From: JAKAWQ01 sp963840545
GTDB lineage: Bacteria > Pseudomonadota > Alphaproteobacteria > Acetobacterales > Acetobacteraceae
DNA: 64,000 bases
Direction: 5' to 3'
Assembly: GCA_963840545.1 (NCBI GenBank)
Contig: CAWIZE010000001.1
Span: forward strand, 496,001-560,000
The translations under genes and the position numbers were made by a program. Below are positions 16,272 through 24,350 of the stretch, in pieces. A model generated the notes under the pieces. That model ran no database searches and was not told the origin of the DNA. It was given only the letters and a program-made list of their open reading frames with translations. Numbering within the stretch: position 1 is the stretch's first letter; every line of letters begins with the position of its first letter.

Positions 16272-16961
16272 TCACACCGGATAGCCCGGCGCCGCGCCCG
16301 CCATGCCGCCGAACAGCCCGAGCATCCGGCCGCGCCAGGCCGCGATTGGGTCATCCGCCGCAAGCAGCCGATAATCGCTGATGCAGCGCGCCCACTGGAA
16401 GGTGCCGAACAGGGTGTAATCGGCGTAGAGCGGCCGCGCGCCACCGAGGAAGTCCTGCTTCGCCAGCACCTGCCGCGCCGGCTCGAGGCCTGCGCGGAAG
16501 CCGGGCAGCCGCGCGTCGCGATCCGCCACCACCGCCTCGAGGCTCGCGCCGAACCGCGCCTCGCGGCTGGCGCGGAAGTACTCGCGGTCCTGCGCATCGA
16601 CATGCCGCCAGATATCGAGGACCAGCATGCGGACCAGGGCGCCGTTCACCACGATGTCCGCCCAGGCGGTGACGAGCCGCGAGAGCGCCTGGCCGCCCGC
16701 GCCGCCGAAGAGCGAGGGACGCTCGGGATAGGCCTCCTCGAGATGCTCGGCGATCGCCTGCGAGTCGGCGATCCAGCGCTCGCCCTCCACCAGCACCGGC
16801 ACGCGTCCCTGGCCCGAGGCCGCGATCGCCTCCTTCTCCGTGAACCGCCACGGCACGCACTCGGCCGCGAGCCCCTTGTGCGCGAGCGCCATCCGGATGC
16901 GCCAGCAATAGGGGCTGAACCGCCGTTCCGCCTCGGCGCCCGCCAACTCGTAGAGTCTCAT
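16272..16961 (-). CDS. Glutathione S-transferase family protein (LigE/F-like)
   Basis: 229 residues. The N-terminal thioredoxin-fold domain has FSPYCWRIRMALAHKGL, a pattern seen in beta-etherase-like GSTs, then the cis-proline VPVLVEG and the glutathione-binding DSQAIAEHLEEAYP. The C-terminal domain is all helical (about 90-225). It would conjugate or reductively cleave aryl or alkyl substrates with glutathione in the cytoplasm. It is a single gene, divergent from the metallo-hydrolase at 17080. Confidence 0.9.
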   Translation of the reverse strand: MRLYELAGAEAERRFSPYCWRIRMALAHKGLAAECVPWRFTEKEAIAASGQGRVPVLVEGERWIADSQAIAEHLEEAYPERPSLFGGAGGQALSRLVTAWADIVVNGALVRMLVLDIWRHVDAQDREYFRASREARFGASLEAVVADRDARLPGFRAGLEPARQVLAKQDFLGGARPLYADYTLFGTFQWARCISDYRLLAADDPIAAWRGRMLGLFGGMAGAAPGYPV

Positions 16962-17079
16962 CGTTCCCTCCTTGACCCCCCCGCCTTAGCCCTACTGGCC
17001 TTAGCCCCACTTGCCTTACCGGGGTGAGCCCCTACCATCCCCGCACCTGATGGTCCGAGCCAAGGGGGAGAGAGCGCCC

Positions 17080-17955
17080 ATGAGCAAGAGCCTCGCGCTG
17101 GGCGAGATCACGATCACGCCCATCGTCGAGCAGCAGCAGCCGCTCTTCGATATCTTCGAGTTCCTCCCCGGGGTCACCCCCGAGATCTTCGCCGAGAATC
17201 GTTCCTGGCTCGAGCCCGCGGCGCTCGACCCCGCAACCCGCAAGCTCATCCTCTGCGTGCAGTCCTACCTCGTGCGCACGCCGCACCACACCATCCTGGT
17301 CGATAGCTGCGTCGGCAACGACAAGGAGCGGCCCCAGCGTCCCTTCTGGCACCGGATGAAGGGCGAGGCCTTCATGCAGGGCCTCGCCGCCGCCGGCGTC
17401 TCCCCGGCCGATATCGATTTCGTCATGTGCACGCACCTGCATGTCGACCATGTCGGCTGGAACACCCGGCTCGAGAACGGGCGCTGGGTGCCGACTTTTC
17501 CCAAGGCGCGCTATCTTTTCTCCGAGCGCGAGCTCGCCTACTGGACCGCGCTGCACGCCAAGGACCCGATCGCCTGCATCGCCGACAGCGTGCTGCCGAT
17601 CCTCGATGCCAGGCAGGCCGACCTCGTCCAGAGCGACCATGCGCTGAACGACCATGTCCGGCTGATGCCCACGCCGGGCCACACGCCCGACCATTTCGCC
17701 GTCGCCGTCGGGCGCGGCCGCGACGATGCGGTGCTCACCGGCGATCTCATCCATTCGCCGATCCAGGCCCGCTATCCCGAAATCTCCTACCGCGCGGATT
17801 TTGACCCCAAGCAATCCGCCGCCACCCGCCGCTCCTTTCTCGAGCGCTATTGCGACACCGGCACGCTCTGTTGCACGGCGCATTTCCCGCAACCTTCCTC
17901 GTGCCGCATCTCCCGCTGGGGCGCGGGCTTCCGCTGCACGCAAGTCGCCGCCTGA
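17080..17955 (+). CDS. MBL-fold metallo-hydrolase
   Basis: 291 residues with the metallo-beta-lactamase fold. The metal motif is CTHLHVDHVGW (HxHxDH), followed by PTPGHTPDH (His ligand), DLIHSPIQ (bridging Asp and His) and a late CTAHFP histidine. The pattern resembles lactonase- or alkylsulfatase-like MBL proteins of soil alphaproteobacteria; the substrate is unknown. The ATG at 17080 is preceded by GGGGGAGAG. An esterase follows after 25 bp on the same strand, suggesting a small hydrolytic operon. Confidence 0.9.
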   Translation: MSKSLALGEITITPIVEQQQPLFDIFEFLPGVTPEIFAENRSWLEPAALDPATRKLILCVQSYLVRTPHHTILVDSCVGNDKERPQRPFWHRMKGEAFMQGLAAAGVSPADIDFVMCTHLHVDHVGWNTRLENGRWVPTFPKARYLFSERELAYWTALHAKDPIACIADSVLPILDARQADLVQSDHALNDHVRLMPTPGHTPDHFAVAVGRGRDDAVLTGDLIHSPIQARYPEISYRADFDPKQSAATRRSFLERYCDTGTLCCTAHFPQPSSCRISRWGAGFRCTQVAA

Positions 17956-17980
17956 ACCGGCAGCGCCGCGGAGCCCGAAG

Positions 17981-18988
17981 ATGCGCAAATTCCCGGGCCC
18001 GGCCGGCAGCGTGACGCGCCTGGACGTCGCGAGCCGGGCGCTCGCGGGCAACCGGCTCGGCGACCCGACGGACCGCGCCGTCGATGTCTATGTCCCCGCT
18101 GCGCATGACGGACACGGGCTGCCGCTGCTCGTGGACCTCGTCGGCTTCACCGGCAGCGGTCTCTCGCACACCAACTGGGTCGGGTTTCGCGAGAACCTGC
18201 CCGAGCGGCTCGACCGCCTGATCGGCGAAGGCCGCATGAAGCCGGTGGCCGTCGCCTTCCCGGACTGCTTCACCCGGCTCGGCGGCAATCAGTACATCAA
18301 TTCGGCCGCCACCGGGCCCTGGGAAGACTTCCTGCTGCACGAGATGCTGCCCGCGGTCGAGACGCGCTTCGGCTGCGGCGGCATTGGCCGGCGCGGCATC
18401 TTCGGAAAATCCTCGGGCGGCTATGGCGCGATCACGCACGCGCTCCGGCACGCGGATATCTGGGCGGCCGCTTCCTGCCATTCCGGCGACATGGGATTCG
18501 AGCTCTGCTACCTCCCCGACATGCCCGCGGTGCTGCGCGCGCTCGCCCGGACCGACAATTCGATCGAACGCTGGTGGACGGAGCTGGAGGCCGCGCGCAA
18601 GCAGCCCGAAGGCGCGGGCAAGGTCGTCAACGCGCTCGCCATGGCCGCGAGCTACGACCCCGATCCCGACTCGTTCCTCGGAATCCGCCTGCCGGTCACC
18701 TTCGACACCTGCGAAATCATCCCTGAGCGCTGGGAGAACTGGCTGCGGCAGGATCCGGTGGTCGCGCTCGAATCGCGGGCGGACAACCTGCGGCTTCTGA
18801 AGGCGCTCTATATCGATTGCGGCCGCAGCGATCAGTTCAACCTGCTCTATGGCGCCCGCCGCTTCGTCCGTCGCCTGGGCGAGCTCGGCATCCCTCATCG
18901 CTACGAGGAGTTCCCCGACAACCATAGCGGGATCGATTACCGGATGGACGAGAGCCTGCCCTTCCTCGCCGCCGCGCTCAGCGGCTGA
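17981..18988 (+). CDS. Alpha/beta-hydrolase esterase (esterase D/enterochelin-esterase-like)
   Basis: 335 residues. The nucleophile elbow is GKSSGG with Ser144 in GxSxG. Other family features are RAVDVYVPAAHDG at the start, DCFTRLGGNQYINSAATG before the elbow, and a C-terminal DNHSGIDYRMDESLPF containing the probable catalytic His. The ATG at 17981 lies 25 bp after the metallo-hydrolase stop. The frame is open upstream but overlaps that gene. It probably cleaves a carboxylic ester; the substrate is unknown. Confidence 0.88.
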   Translation: MRKFPGPAGSVTRLDVASRALAGNRLGDPTDRAVDVYVPAAHDGHGLPLLVDLVGFTGSGLSHTNWVGFRENLPERLDRLIGEGRMKPVAVAFPDCFTRLGGNQYINSAATGPWEDFLLHEMLPAVETRFGCGGIGRRGIFGKSSGGYGAITHALRHADIWAAASCHSGDMGFELCYLPDMPAVLRALARTDNSIERWWTELEAARKQPEGAGKVVNALAMAASYDPDPDSFLGIRLPVTFDTCEIIPERWENWLRQDPVVALESRADNLRLLKALYIDCGRSDQFNLLYGARRFVRRLGELGIPHRYEEFPDNHSGIDYRMDESLPFLAAALSG

Positions 18989-19004
18989 GCGCGGCGCCTG
19001 CGCC

Positions 19005-19907
19005 TCACGGCTCGAGCAAATAGCGGATGGCGAAGGTGACGGTCGTCTCGCTCCCTTCCATCGTCGGCGGGAAGGGCGGCAGGGCGGCGCCGCGCAGCAA
19101 TCCCTCCGTGGCGCGGTCGAGGATGCGAGACCCGCTGCCGCGCAGCACGCTGACCGCGAGCACCTGCCCGCTGCGCGCGACGATGAAGCGGATGATCACG
19201 GTCCCCTGCTCGCCGCGCGCGCGCGCCGGGTTGGGATAGAATTTGTGCGCCTCGAGCCAGGCGCCCACCGCCCTGAGCCAGGACGAGCTCTGGACCACCC
19301 TCCCTGACGCCGCCGCCGCCGATGTGGCTTCCGAGCGGGCGGCGGACGGGGCCCGCGTGGCTGCCTGTCCCGCCGGTTCACGCCGCGCAATCGGGCGCGG
19401 CGCGGGTCGCTGCACGGCCCGCTCGGGCGGCGGGCGCGGCGCCGGAGGCGGGGGCAGCGGCAGAGCCAGGGAAGGCGGCGGAGGCGGTGGCCGCGCCGTC
19501 ATCGTCCGCGGTGGCGGCGGCGTGGCCAGCGGCGCCGCGGGCGAGGTGGACGAAAGCATGGGTGGCACAGGCGCGCTCGCCGCCGCGGGCGGCGGGGGCA
19601 CCGGCGGCGCCACGGCCGGCGGGGGCACCGGCGGCGCCACGGCCGGCGGCAGGACCCGCGACGGGATTGGATGTGGCGGCGCGGTCACCGGCGGCGCCAC
19701 GGCCGGCAGCACGGCCGGCGTGGGGCGCGGGGAGGGCGCCGCGCCGCTGCGCACCACCGGCGAAGGCACGGCCGCCAGCGAGAGCGTCACCGTCACCGGC
19801 GGCGGCGGGACGTGCCCCATCCGCAGCAAGAGCCCGAGCGCCACCAGATGCAGCAGCAGGGCGAGAACGAGCGCCGCCGGATGCACCCGCCCAGGCAGCG
19901 CGCTCAT
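19005..19907 (-). CDS. TonB-family energy transducer
   Basis: 300 residues. One N-terminal membrane helix (ALVLALLLHLVALGLLLRMG) is followed by a long proline/alanine-rich linker that spans the periplasm (about 35-195). The C-terminal TonB domain (about 215-300) contains GTVIIRFIVARSGQVLAVSV and FAIRYLLEP. With ExbB and ExbD it passes proton-motive energy to outer-membrane receptors. Repeated GGCGCCACGGCCGGC-type runs in the linker code for Pro-Ala repeats. The ATG at 19907 lies two bases after the exbD stop. No TonB-dependent receptor is adjacent. Confidence 0.92.
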   Translation of the reverse strand: MSALPGRVHPAALVLALLLHLVALGLLLRMGHVPPPPVTVTLSLAAVPSPVVRSGAAPSPRPTPAVLPAVAPPVTAPPHPIPSRVLPPAVAPPVPPPAVAPPVPPPPAAASAPVPPMLSSTSPAAPLATPPPPRTMTARPPPPPPSLALPLPPPPAPRPPPERAVQRPAPRPIARREPAGQAATRAPSAARSEATSAAAASGRVVQSSSWLRAVGAWLEAHKFYPNPARARGEQGTVIIRFIVARSGQVLAVSVLRGSGSRILDRATEGLLRGAALPPFPPTMEGSETTVTFAIRYLLEP

Positions 19908-19909
19908 CG

Positions 19910-20359
19910 TCAATGGTCCGGCGGTGCCTCAGCCTGCTCGGCCAGCAGCGAGATGCGGGAGAACCCTGCGGCCGCCACCGCGCCCATCGTCTGCATCACC
20001 GCGCCATAGGAAAGGGCCCGGTCGGCGCGGATATAGACCGTCTGGTCGGGCGCCGCCGCCGCCATCCGGTGCAGCCGCGCCGGCAGCGCCGCCGCCGGCA
20101 CCTCTCTCTCGCCGATGAACACGTGTCCGACGCGATCGATGCTGAGCACGATCGGCTGGCGCGGCTCCGCGACGCGCGCCGCCGCGGTCTTCGGCAGCCG
20201 GAGCGGCACCCCCGCCATCATCAGCGGCGCCGTCACCATGAAGATGACCAGGAGCACCAGCATCACGTCGACGAACGGGGTGACGTTGATCTCCGCGAGC
20301 GGCGCCAGATCCGCCACCTCCTCGTCTCTTTGCTCGCCCGCCCGGCGCCGCGCACCCAT
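19910..20359 (-). CDS. exbD: ExbD/TolR-family protein
   Basis: 149 residues. A single membrane helix carries the conserved proton-relaying Asp31 (NVTPFVDVMLVLLVIFMVTA). The periplasmic domain shows VYIRADRALSYGAVMQTM, typical of ExbD/TolR. It lies between the exbB-like and tonB-like genes with short gaps (13 bp and 2 bp) and so belongs to one operon. Because the third gene is TonB-like and no tolA, tolB or pal follows, ExbD is preferred over TolR. Confidence 0.93.
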   Translation of the reverse strand: MGARRRAGEQRDEEVADLAPLAEINVTPFVDVMLVLLVIFMVTAPLMMAGVPLRLPKTAAARVAEPRQPIVLSIDRVGHVFIGEREVPAAALPARLHRMAAAAPDQTVYIRADRALSYGAVMQTMGAVAAAGFSRISLLAEQAEAPPDH

Positions 20360-20372
20360 CGCCCTCGCCCGG

Positions 20373-21038
20373 CTAATCCGCCGCCGCCCGCGCCGCTTCG
20401 GGGCGCACCACGCTCATCACGCCGGCGAGGCGGGCGATCGCGGAGATGCCGAGCGCGCGCGTGCCGGCGAGGTGCGCGGCCAGCTTGTTGTAGGCGATCA
20501 CCGCCGGAATCGCCGCGGCGAGCCCGATCGCGGTGGAAAAGAGCGCCTCCGCGATCCCCGGCGCCACCACCGCGAGGCTGGTGTCGTTGGCCGCCGCGAT
20601 CTCCGAAAAGCTTGCCATGATGCCCCACACCGTGCCGAACAGGCCGACAAAGGGCGCCGTCGCGCCGACGGTGGCGAGAAACGGCAGCCCGGGCTCGACC
20701 GCGCGCAAGCGGTCGATGAGGCAAAGCCGCATCGCCTCGGCGAGCCGCTCGCGCCGCTCCGTCCGGGTCTCGTCGTCGTCCGCCTCGCAAGCGGCGGTGA
20801 GCCCCGCCCGCAGCACCTCGCCCGCCAGGCCGTCCGGCGGGGTCTCCGCGCCGAGCCCTCGCGCGGCCTCGCGGAGCCGCCCGACATCGCGCCGGAGGCG
20901 CCCGAAGCGCACCGCGCGGTCGATCGCCACCGCCCACACCCAGACGCTCGCCAGCACGAGCACCAGCAGCACCAGCTTCACCAGCGCGTCCGCGTGCAGG
21001 AAGAGCACGACCGGCGAGAGCTCCGGCGGCGTGGGCAT
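20373..21038 (-). CDS. exbB: ExbB/TolQ-family proton channel protein
   Basis: 221 residues with three expected membrane helices. The signature TVGATAPFVGLFGTVWGIMA and VVAPGIAEALFSTAIGLAAAIPAV give the MotA/TolQ/ExbB pore segments. It forms a pentamer around ExbD in the inner membrane and is part of the four-gene minus-strand operon 21542-19005. Confidence 0.94.
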   Translation of the reverse strand: MPTPPELSPVVLFLHADALVKLVLLVLVLASVWVWAVAIDRAVRFGRLRRDVGRLREAARGLGAETPPDGLAGEVLRAGLTAACEADDDETRTERRERLAEAMRLCLIDRLRAVEPGLPFLATVGATAPFVGLFGTVWGIMASFSEIAAANDTSLAVVAPGIAEALFSTAIGLAAAIPAVIAYNKLAAHLAGTRALGISAIARLAGVMSVVRPEAARAAAD

Positions 21039-21050
21039 GGCGCGCCGGGC

Positions 21051-21542
21051 CTACTTCGTCAACGGTACCGCGGTGCGCGAGGAGACCGCGATCCGCTCGA
21101 GACAGGCCTGGCGCTGGTCGTCGCCGGCGCCCCCTCCGGCCGCCGGCGCCGCGTTCCCGACCTGGCAGGAGAGCACGTCGTTGAGCAGGACGTGGCCGAT
21201 CGCATCGCACTTCGTGCCTGCGAGATCGAAGAGCCGGACGACCGTCTTGTCCGCCGGCAGCGGCCCGACCTCGACCGCCACGCGCCGGGCGATGATGCCG
21301 TCCGTGCCGAACAGCACGAGGTCGAGCTGCAGCTCGGGAACCGCCTCCCCGCCCGGGTTGGCGATGACGAAATAGGCGCGGCAGCCGGTTGCTCCGTCCA
21401 GCGGCGCAAGCTTGTTGAGCTCGAGCGAGATGGGCGGTCCGGCCGGAGGCGGTGGCGCCGCCGGCGCCGCGGCCAGGACGCAGCCCGGCCCGACGAGGGC
21501 CGCGAAGAAAAACGACAAGCCAGGGAAAAATGCCGAGCGCAT
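21051..21542 (-). CDS. Secreted protein of unknown function upstream of exbB
   Basis: 163 residues with a clear signal peptide (LSFFFAALVGPGCVLAAAPA) and a short proline-rich stretch. The mature part (ISLELNKLAPLDGATGCRAYFVIAN, then VVRLFDLAGTKCDAIG and LSCQVG) has three spaced cysteines and looks like a beta-rich domain. It lies 12 bp upstream of exbB and is the first gene of the operon, so it probably works with the energy-transducing complex in the periplasm. I recognise the layout but know no assigned function. Confidence 0.75.
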   Translation of the reverse strand: MRSAFFPGLSFFFAALVGPGCVLAAAPAAPPPPAGPPISLELNKLAPLDGATGCRAYFVIANPGGEAVPELQLDLVLFGTDGIIARRVAVEVGPLPADKTVVRLFDLAGTKCDAIGHVLLNDVLSCQVGNAAPAAGGGAGDDQRQACLERIAVSSRTAVPLTK

Positions 21543-21848
21543 GACGCCGCCTTACCTCCCGATCCCGTTGCCCGGCAGGATAGCCCCCCCGCGCTCGGCG
21601 GCAAAACCGCCCCCGACCCCGCGCCATCCCTACCCCGGGGTTACACCGGCGCCGACGACGACCCCGCCGCGCTTCTGGAGGCCGTGGAGCGCATCGGTGC
21701 GGGAGAAGTCTGCCGCCATCGCGTCGATGTGGGAGCTTGCGGGGCGATGGTGCCGTTGCTTCATCGTGCCCTACTCACGCCCTCCCTATCGGGGACGCAA
21801 ACGATCAGCGGCATTGCCCTGGCTACCCTTATAGGGTAGTGTATCTTC
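21543..21848. other. 306-bp gap between the exb operon and mqsR
   Basis: It holds the start region of the exb operon on the minus strand and the mqsRA promoter at its right end. A plus-strand frame stays open from about 21640 to 21839 (…LLEAVERIGAGEVC…) but has no start, ribosome-binding site or recognised family. I see no gene here. Confidence 0.5.
21823..21839. promoter_or_regulatory. Palindrome upstream of mqsR, possible MqsA operator
   Basis: CTACCC-TTATA-GGGTAG is a perfect inverted repeat of six bases, 9 bp before the mqsR start codon. E. coli MqsA binds a related palindrome (AACCT…AGGTT). The AT core may double as a -10. Confidence 0.55.
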
Positions 21849-22151
21849 GTGGAAAAGCGCGCGCCTCATTACGACCTGGCGCGCGTTCAAGCGGATGTCG
21901 CGCCGCTCGGGGCGGCGGCCTTCACGAAGACAGCCTTGGATGGCGGCCGGACGATGGGCCTGACGACGGCGGAGATGCTGACGGTGATTGCGTCCCTGTC
22001 TCGGCGTCATTTCCACAAATCAATGACGACCTGCGCCGATCACCGGATTTGGCAGGACGTGTATCACGCGGCCACGCCGGTCCGGAAGGATGCGTATATC
22101 AAGGTCACCTTGCGCGACGCCGCGCCGGTGATCCGGTGCAAGGAGAAGTGA
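21849..22151 (+). CDS. mqsR: MqsR-type toxin (type II toxin-antitoxin)
   Basis: 100 residues of the RelE-like mRNA interferase MqsR. Family features are EKRAPHYDLARVQADV at the start, then SLSRRHFHKSMTTCADHRIWQDVYH, the most conserved segment with catalytic basic residues, and a C-terminal CKEK. It cleaves mRNA, in E. coli at GCU. The start is GTG at 21849. It precedes its antitoxin by 2 bp in the toxin-first order usual for mqsRA. The toxin frame is intact. Confidence 0.93.
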   Translation: MEKRAPHYDLARVQADVAPLGAAAFTKTALDGGRTMGLTTAEMLTVIASLSRRHFHKSMTTCADHRIWQDVYHAATPVRKDAYIKVTLRDAAPVIRCKEK

Positions 22152-22153
22152 GC

Positions 22154-22556
22154 ATGGCGCGGAAGTGTCTGAACTGCGAGAGCCGGAAGGGCATGACACG
22201 CTTCGAGGGCGAGACCTTCGCCATCACCCATGCCGGCATGTCCGCAACGGTGGAAGGGCTGTCGGGTTGGCGTTGTGGAACCTGCGGCGAAGTCGGATTC
22301 GACGCCGACAGCGCGCGGCGCTACGCAGCGGCCGGCGATGCGCTCGGTACTGCGCGAGCGCGAGCGGCAGAGCAAGGAAATCCGCCGCATCCGTCGCAAG
22401 CTTGGCTTGAGCCAGGTTGCGGCGGCGCGCCTCACCGGTGGCGGCCACAACGCATTCTCCCGTTACGAACGCGGCGAGGCGACCCCACTGCCGGCGGTCG
22501 TCAATCTCTTCCGGCTCTTGGACAGGCATCCGGAGCTGTTGAAGGATTTGGTTTGA
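22154..22556 (+). pseudogene. mqsA: MqsA-type antitoxin, frameshifted
   Basis: Both MqsA domains are present but in different frames. The N-terminal zinc domain has C5xxC8 (KCLNCES) and C41xxC44 (WRCGTCGE). The C-terminal XRE-type helix-turn-helix (RKLGLSQVAAARLTGGGHN, then FSRYERGEATP) is in the +1 frame and ends at 22556. Removing one G from the GG at 22346-22347 joins them as GDALVLRERERQ and gives 133 residues, the normal length. If the shift is real, the toxin lacks a full antitoxin and DNA-binding autorepressor. The zinc half that binds the toxin would still be made. Confidence 0.85.
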
Positions 22557-22577
22557 GCGGCCGGGAGCGGCCGGTCC

Positions 22578-23720
22578 CTACCCCGCACCGAAGGCCGGCA
22601 TCACGTCCTTGGCGAACCAGCGGAGCTGGCGGGCGAACTCCTCGGGCCCCATGCCCTCGGCCCAGTGGATCATGAAGTCCTCGAGCCCGGGATATTTCGC
22701 CTCGATCGAGCGGATTCCCGCGATCACCTCCTCGGGCGGGCCGCAGAACCATGCCTTCTGCGCCACCCCGTCGGCGAGCGCAGGCACGCGCGCCGGCGCG
22801 CCCGGGGTTCCCCACGCCCGCCCCTCCTCGTCGGCGTAGCGGACGAAGCCGAACGGCGCGAACCATTTGTAACGCTCGTCATGCGCCGGCTCGATCATGC
22901 GCATCGCCTTCTCGCGGCTCTCTGCAAGGCAAAGTCCGGCGCCCCAGATCATGTCCTCGCCGAGTGCTTTGTCCCTGCCGAACTTGCGGCACGCCGCCTG
23001 GTACGCATGCACGACCTCGTCCAGGATCTTCTCCCCGTTCAGCGTCACCATCGGCTTGAGGCCATAGCGCGCCATCATCTCGATCGTCCGCCCGCTCGCC
23101 ACGGGCATGAAGATCTCGACCGGAAGATGCTTCGGCCGCGGCACCACGGTGATCTCGCTCACGGTATACCCGCGGTACTCGACCGGCGGCGGGCATTCGA
23201 AGAATTTTCCCTTGAAATGAAACGAGTCCTCGTTGAAGCATTTGAGCAGGAGCTCGAGCCCTTCCTCGAACCAGGCACGGTTCCTTTCCGCATCGATCAG
23301 CGGCCCGCCCAGCGTCTCGACCTCGCGCGTGTGGTAGCCGCGCCCGACGCCCATGATGATGCGTCCGTCGGTCACGATATCCGCCATCGCGTAGTCCTCG
23401 GCGAGGCGGATCGGGTGCCACATCGGCAGGACGTTGAAGGCGCAGCCGAACTTGAGCCGCCTGGTCTGGGTCGCGAGCCAGAGCCCGAGCTGCACCAGGT
23501 TGGGCAGGCACTCATAGCCCTCGCGCTGGAAATGATGCTCCGCGGTCCAGAGCGCGTGGAACCCCGACGCGTCCATCACTTGCGCGATGTCGCGCGCGGT
23601 CCACAGCGCTTCCGCCAGCCGCTCGCTCGGATAGCGCCGCGCGTTGGCCGGCGTTCCGTCAAGCCCGACATTGTCGAGCGCGATCTGCCCGACATAGAGC
23701 ACGTGGAATCGCTTGATCAT
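22578..23720 (-). CDS. LLM-class flavin-dependent oxidoreductase
   Basis: 380 residues of the bacterial luciferase-like monooxygenase fold. Segments include FHALWTAEHHFQREGYECLP, LATQTRRLKFGCAFNVLPMW, RLAEDYAMADIVTDGRIIMG (classic LLM motifs) and GVGRGY. It uses reduced FMN to oxygenate a small organic molecule; the substrate is unknown. The ATG at 23720 gives MIKRFHVLYVGQ. The frame continues upstream to 23768 with arginine-rich non-homologous sequence. Confidence 0.9.
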   Translation of the reverse strand: MIKRFHVLYVGQIALDNVGLDGTPANARRYPSERLAEALWTARDIAQVMDASGFHALWTAEHHFQREGYECLPNLVQLGLWLATQTRRLKFGCAFNVLPMWHPIRLAEDYAMADIVTDGRIIMGVGRGYHTREVETLGGPLIDAERNRAWFEEGLELLLKCFNEDSFHFKGKFFECPPPVEYRGYTVSEITVVPRPKHLPVEIFMPVASGRTIEMMARYGLKPMVTLNGEKILDEVVHAYQAACRKFGRDKALGEDMIWGAGLCLAESREKAMRMIEPAHDERYKWFAPFGFVRYADEEGRAWGTPGAPARVPALADGVAQKAWFCGPPEEVIAGIRSIEAKYPGLEDFMIHWAEGMGPEEFARQLRWFAKDVMPAFGAG

Positions 23721-23864
23721 GGCGCGTTTCTTCCCTCGACGGCGGACCGTCGGGGCAAGCCTACGCACGCCGTGCCCGCCTCGTCCAGGCCCCGCGCGAC
23801 GCGCGGTGACCGGCCGGGCCGCACCTGCCTATGATGGGGGCCTATCCCGCTCGAGGAGGCAGGC

Positions 23865-24266
23865 ATGGAAGACGCCCTGAAGGACATCGCCCCAAAGGAC
23901 ATCGCCCCAAAGGACATCGCGGCCGTCGCCGATTATCACGCGCACGTCTATTACGACCCGGCCGACCCCGAGAGCCGCGCCCGCGCCGCCACCTTGCGCG
24001 GCTGGGTCGAGGCGCGGTTCCCCGTCCGCATGGGACGCTGGCATGATGTTCCGGTCGGCCCGCACCCCACCGCCATGTACCAGGTCGCCTTCGCCCCGGA
24101 GGTCTTTCCCGCGCTCGCTCCGTTCCTCATGCTGAACCGCATGGGGCTCACGGTCCTGCTCCATCCCGAAACGGGCCGCCCGCGCGACGACCATACGCGC
24201 CACGCCGCCTGGCTCGGCGAGATCCTGGCGCTCAAGACCGAAGTGCTGCCGGAAGTGGACACCTGA
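23865..24266 (+). CDS. DOPA 4,5-dioxygenase family protein
   Basis: 133 residues of family PF08883. Typical segments are DYHAHVYYDP near the start, FPVRMGRWHDVPVGPHPTAM and NRMGLTVLLHPETG with metal-ligand histidines. The family cleaves catecholic rings extradiol. The ATG at 23865 has GAGGAGGC upstream. The N-terminus contains KDIA-PKDIA-PKDIA, coded by a 15-bp direct repeat at 23880-23909 with a partial third copy, an insertion not expected in the family. It stands alone between the LLM gene and prfA. Confidence 0.9.
   Translation: MEDALKDIAPKDIAPKDIAAVADYHAHVYYDPADPESRARAATLRGWVEARFPVRMGRWHDVPVGPHPTAMYQVAFAPEVFPALAPFLMLNRMGLTVLLHPETGRPRDDHTRHAAWLGEILALKTEVLPEVDT
23880..23922. repeat. 15-bp in-frame tandem repeat
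   Basis: AAGGACATCGCCCCA occurs at 23880-23894 and 23895-23909, followed by a partial copy. It lengthens the N-terminus of the DOPA-dioxygenase-like protein by KDIAP units and keeps frame, consistent with replication slippage. Confidence 0.85.
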
Positions 24267-24307
24267 TCAGGGCGCTTCGCCGCCAGGGCCCCGCGGCTCT
24301 TCTTTTT

Positions 24308-24350
24308 GTGCCGCGCAGCGCTTAGGGGGTCCAGGGCCCCAGGCCCTGGG
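24308..24350. repeat. Dispersed repeat copy at the end of prfA
   Basis: GTGCCGCGCAGCGCTTAGGG plus the palindrome CCAGGGCC-CCA-GGCCCTGG (24331-24349). It is the same unit as at 7029 and 11161-11283 with a few changes. It overlaps the last codons and stop of prfA. Confidence 0.75.

Noticed and set aside
20115..21839. A long plus-strand frame opposite exbB/exbD
   Set aside because: Shadow of exb genes; its tail at 21640-21839 is not convincing as a separate gene.
21786..22016. A minus-strand frame opposite mqsR
   Set aside because: Shadow of the MqsR toxin and its promoter region.
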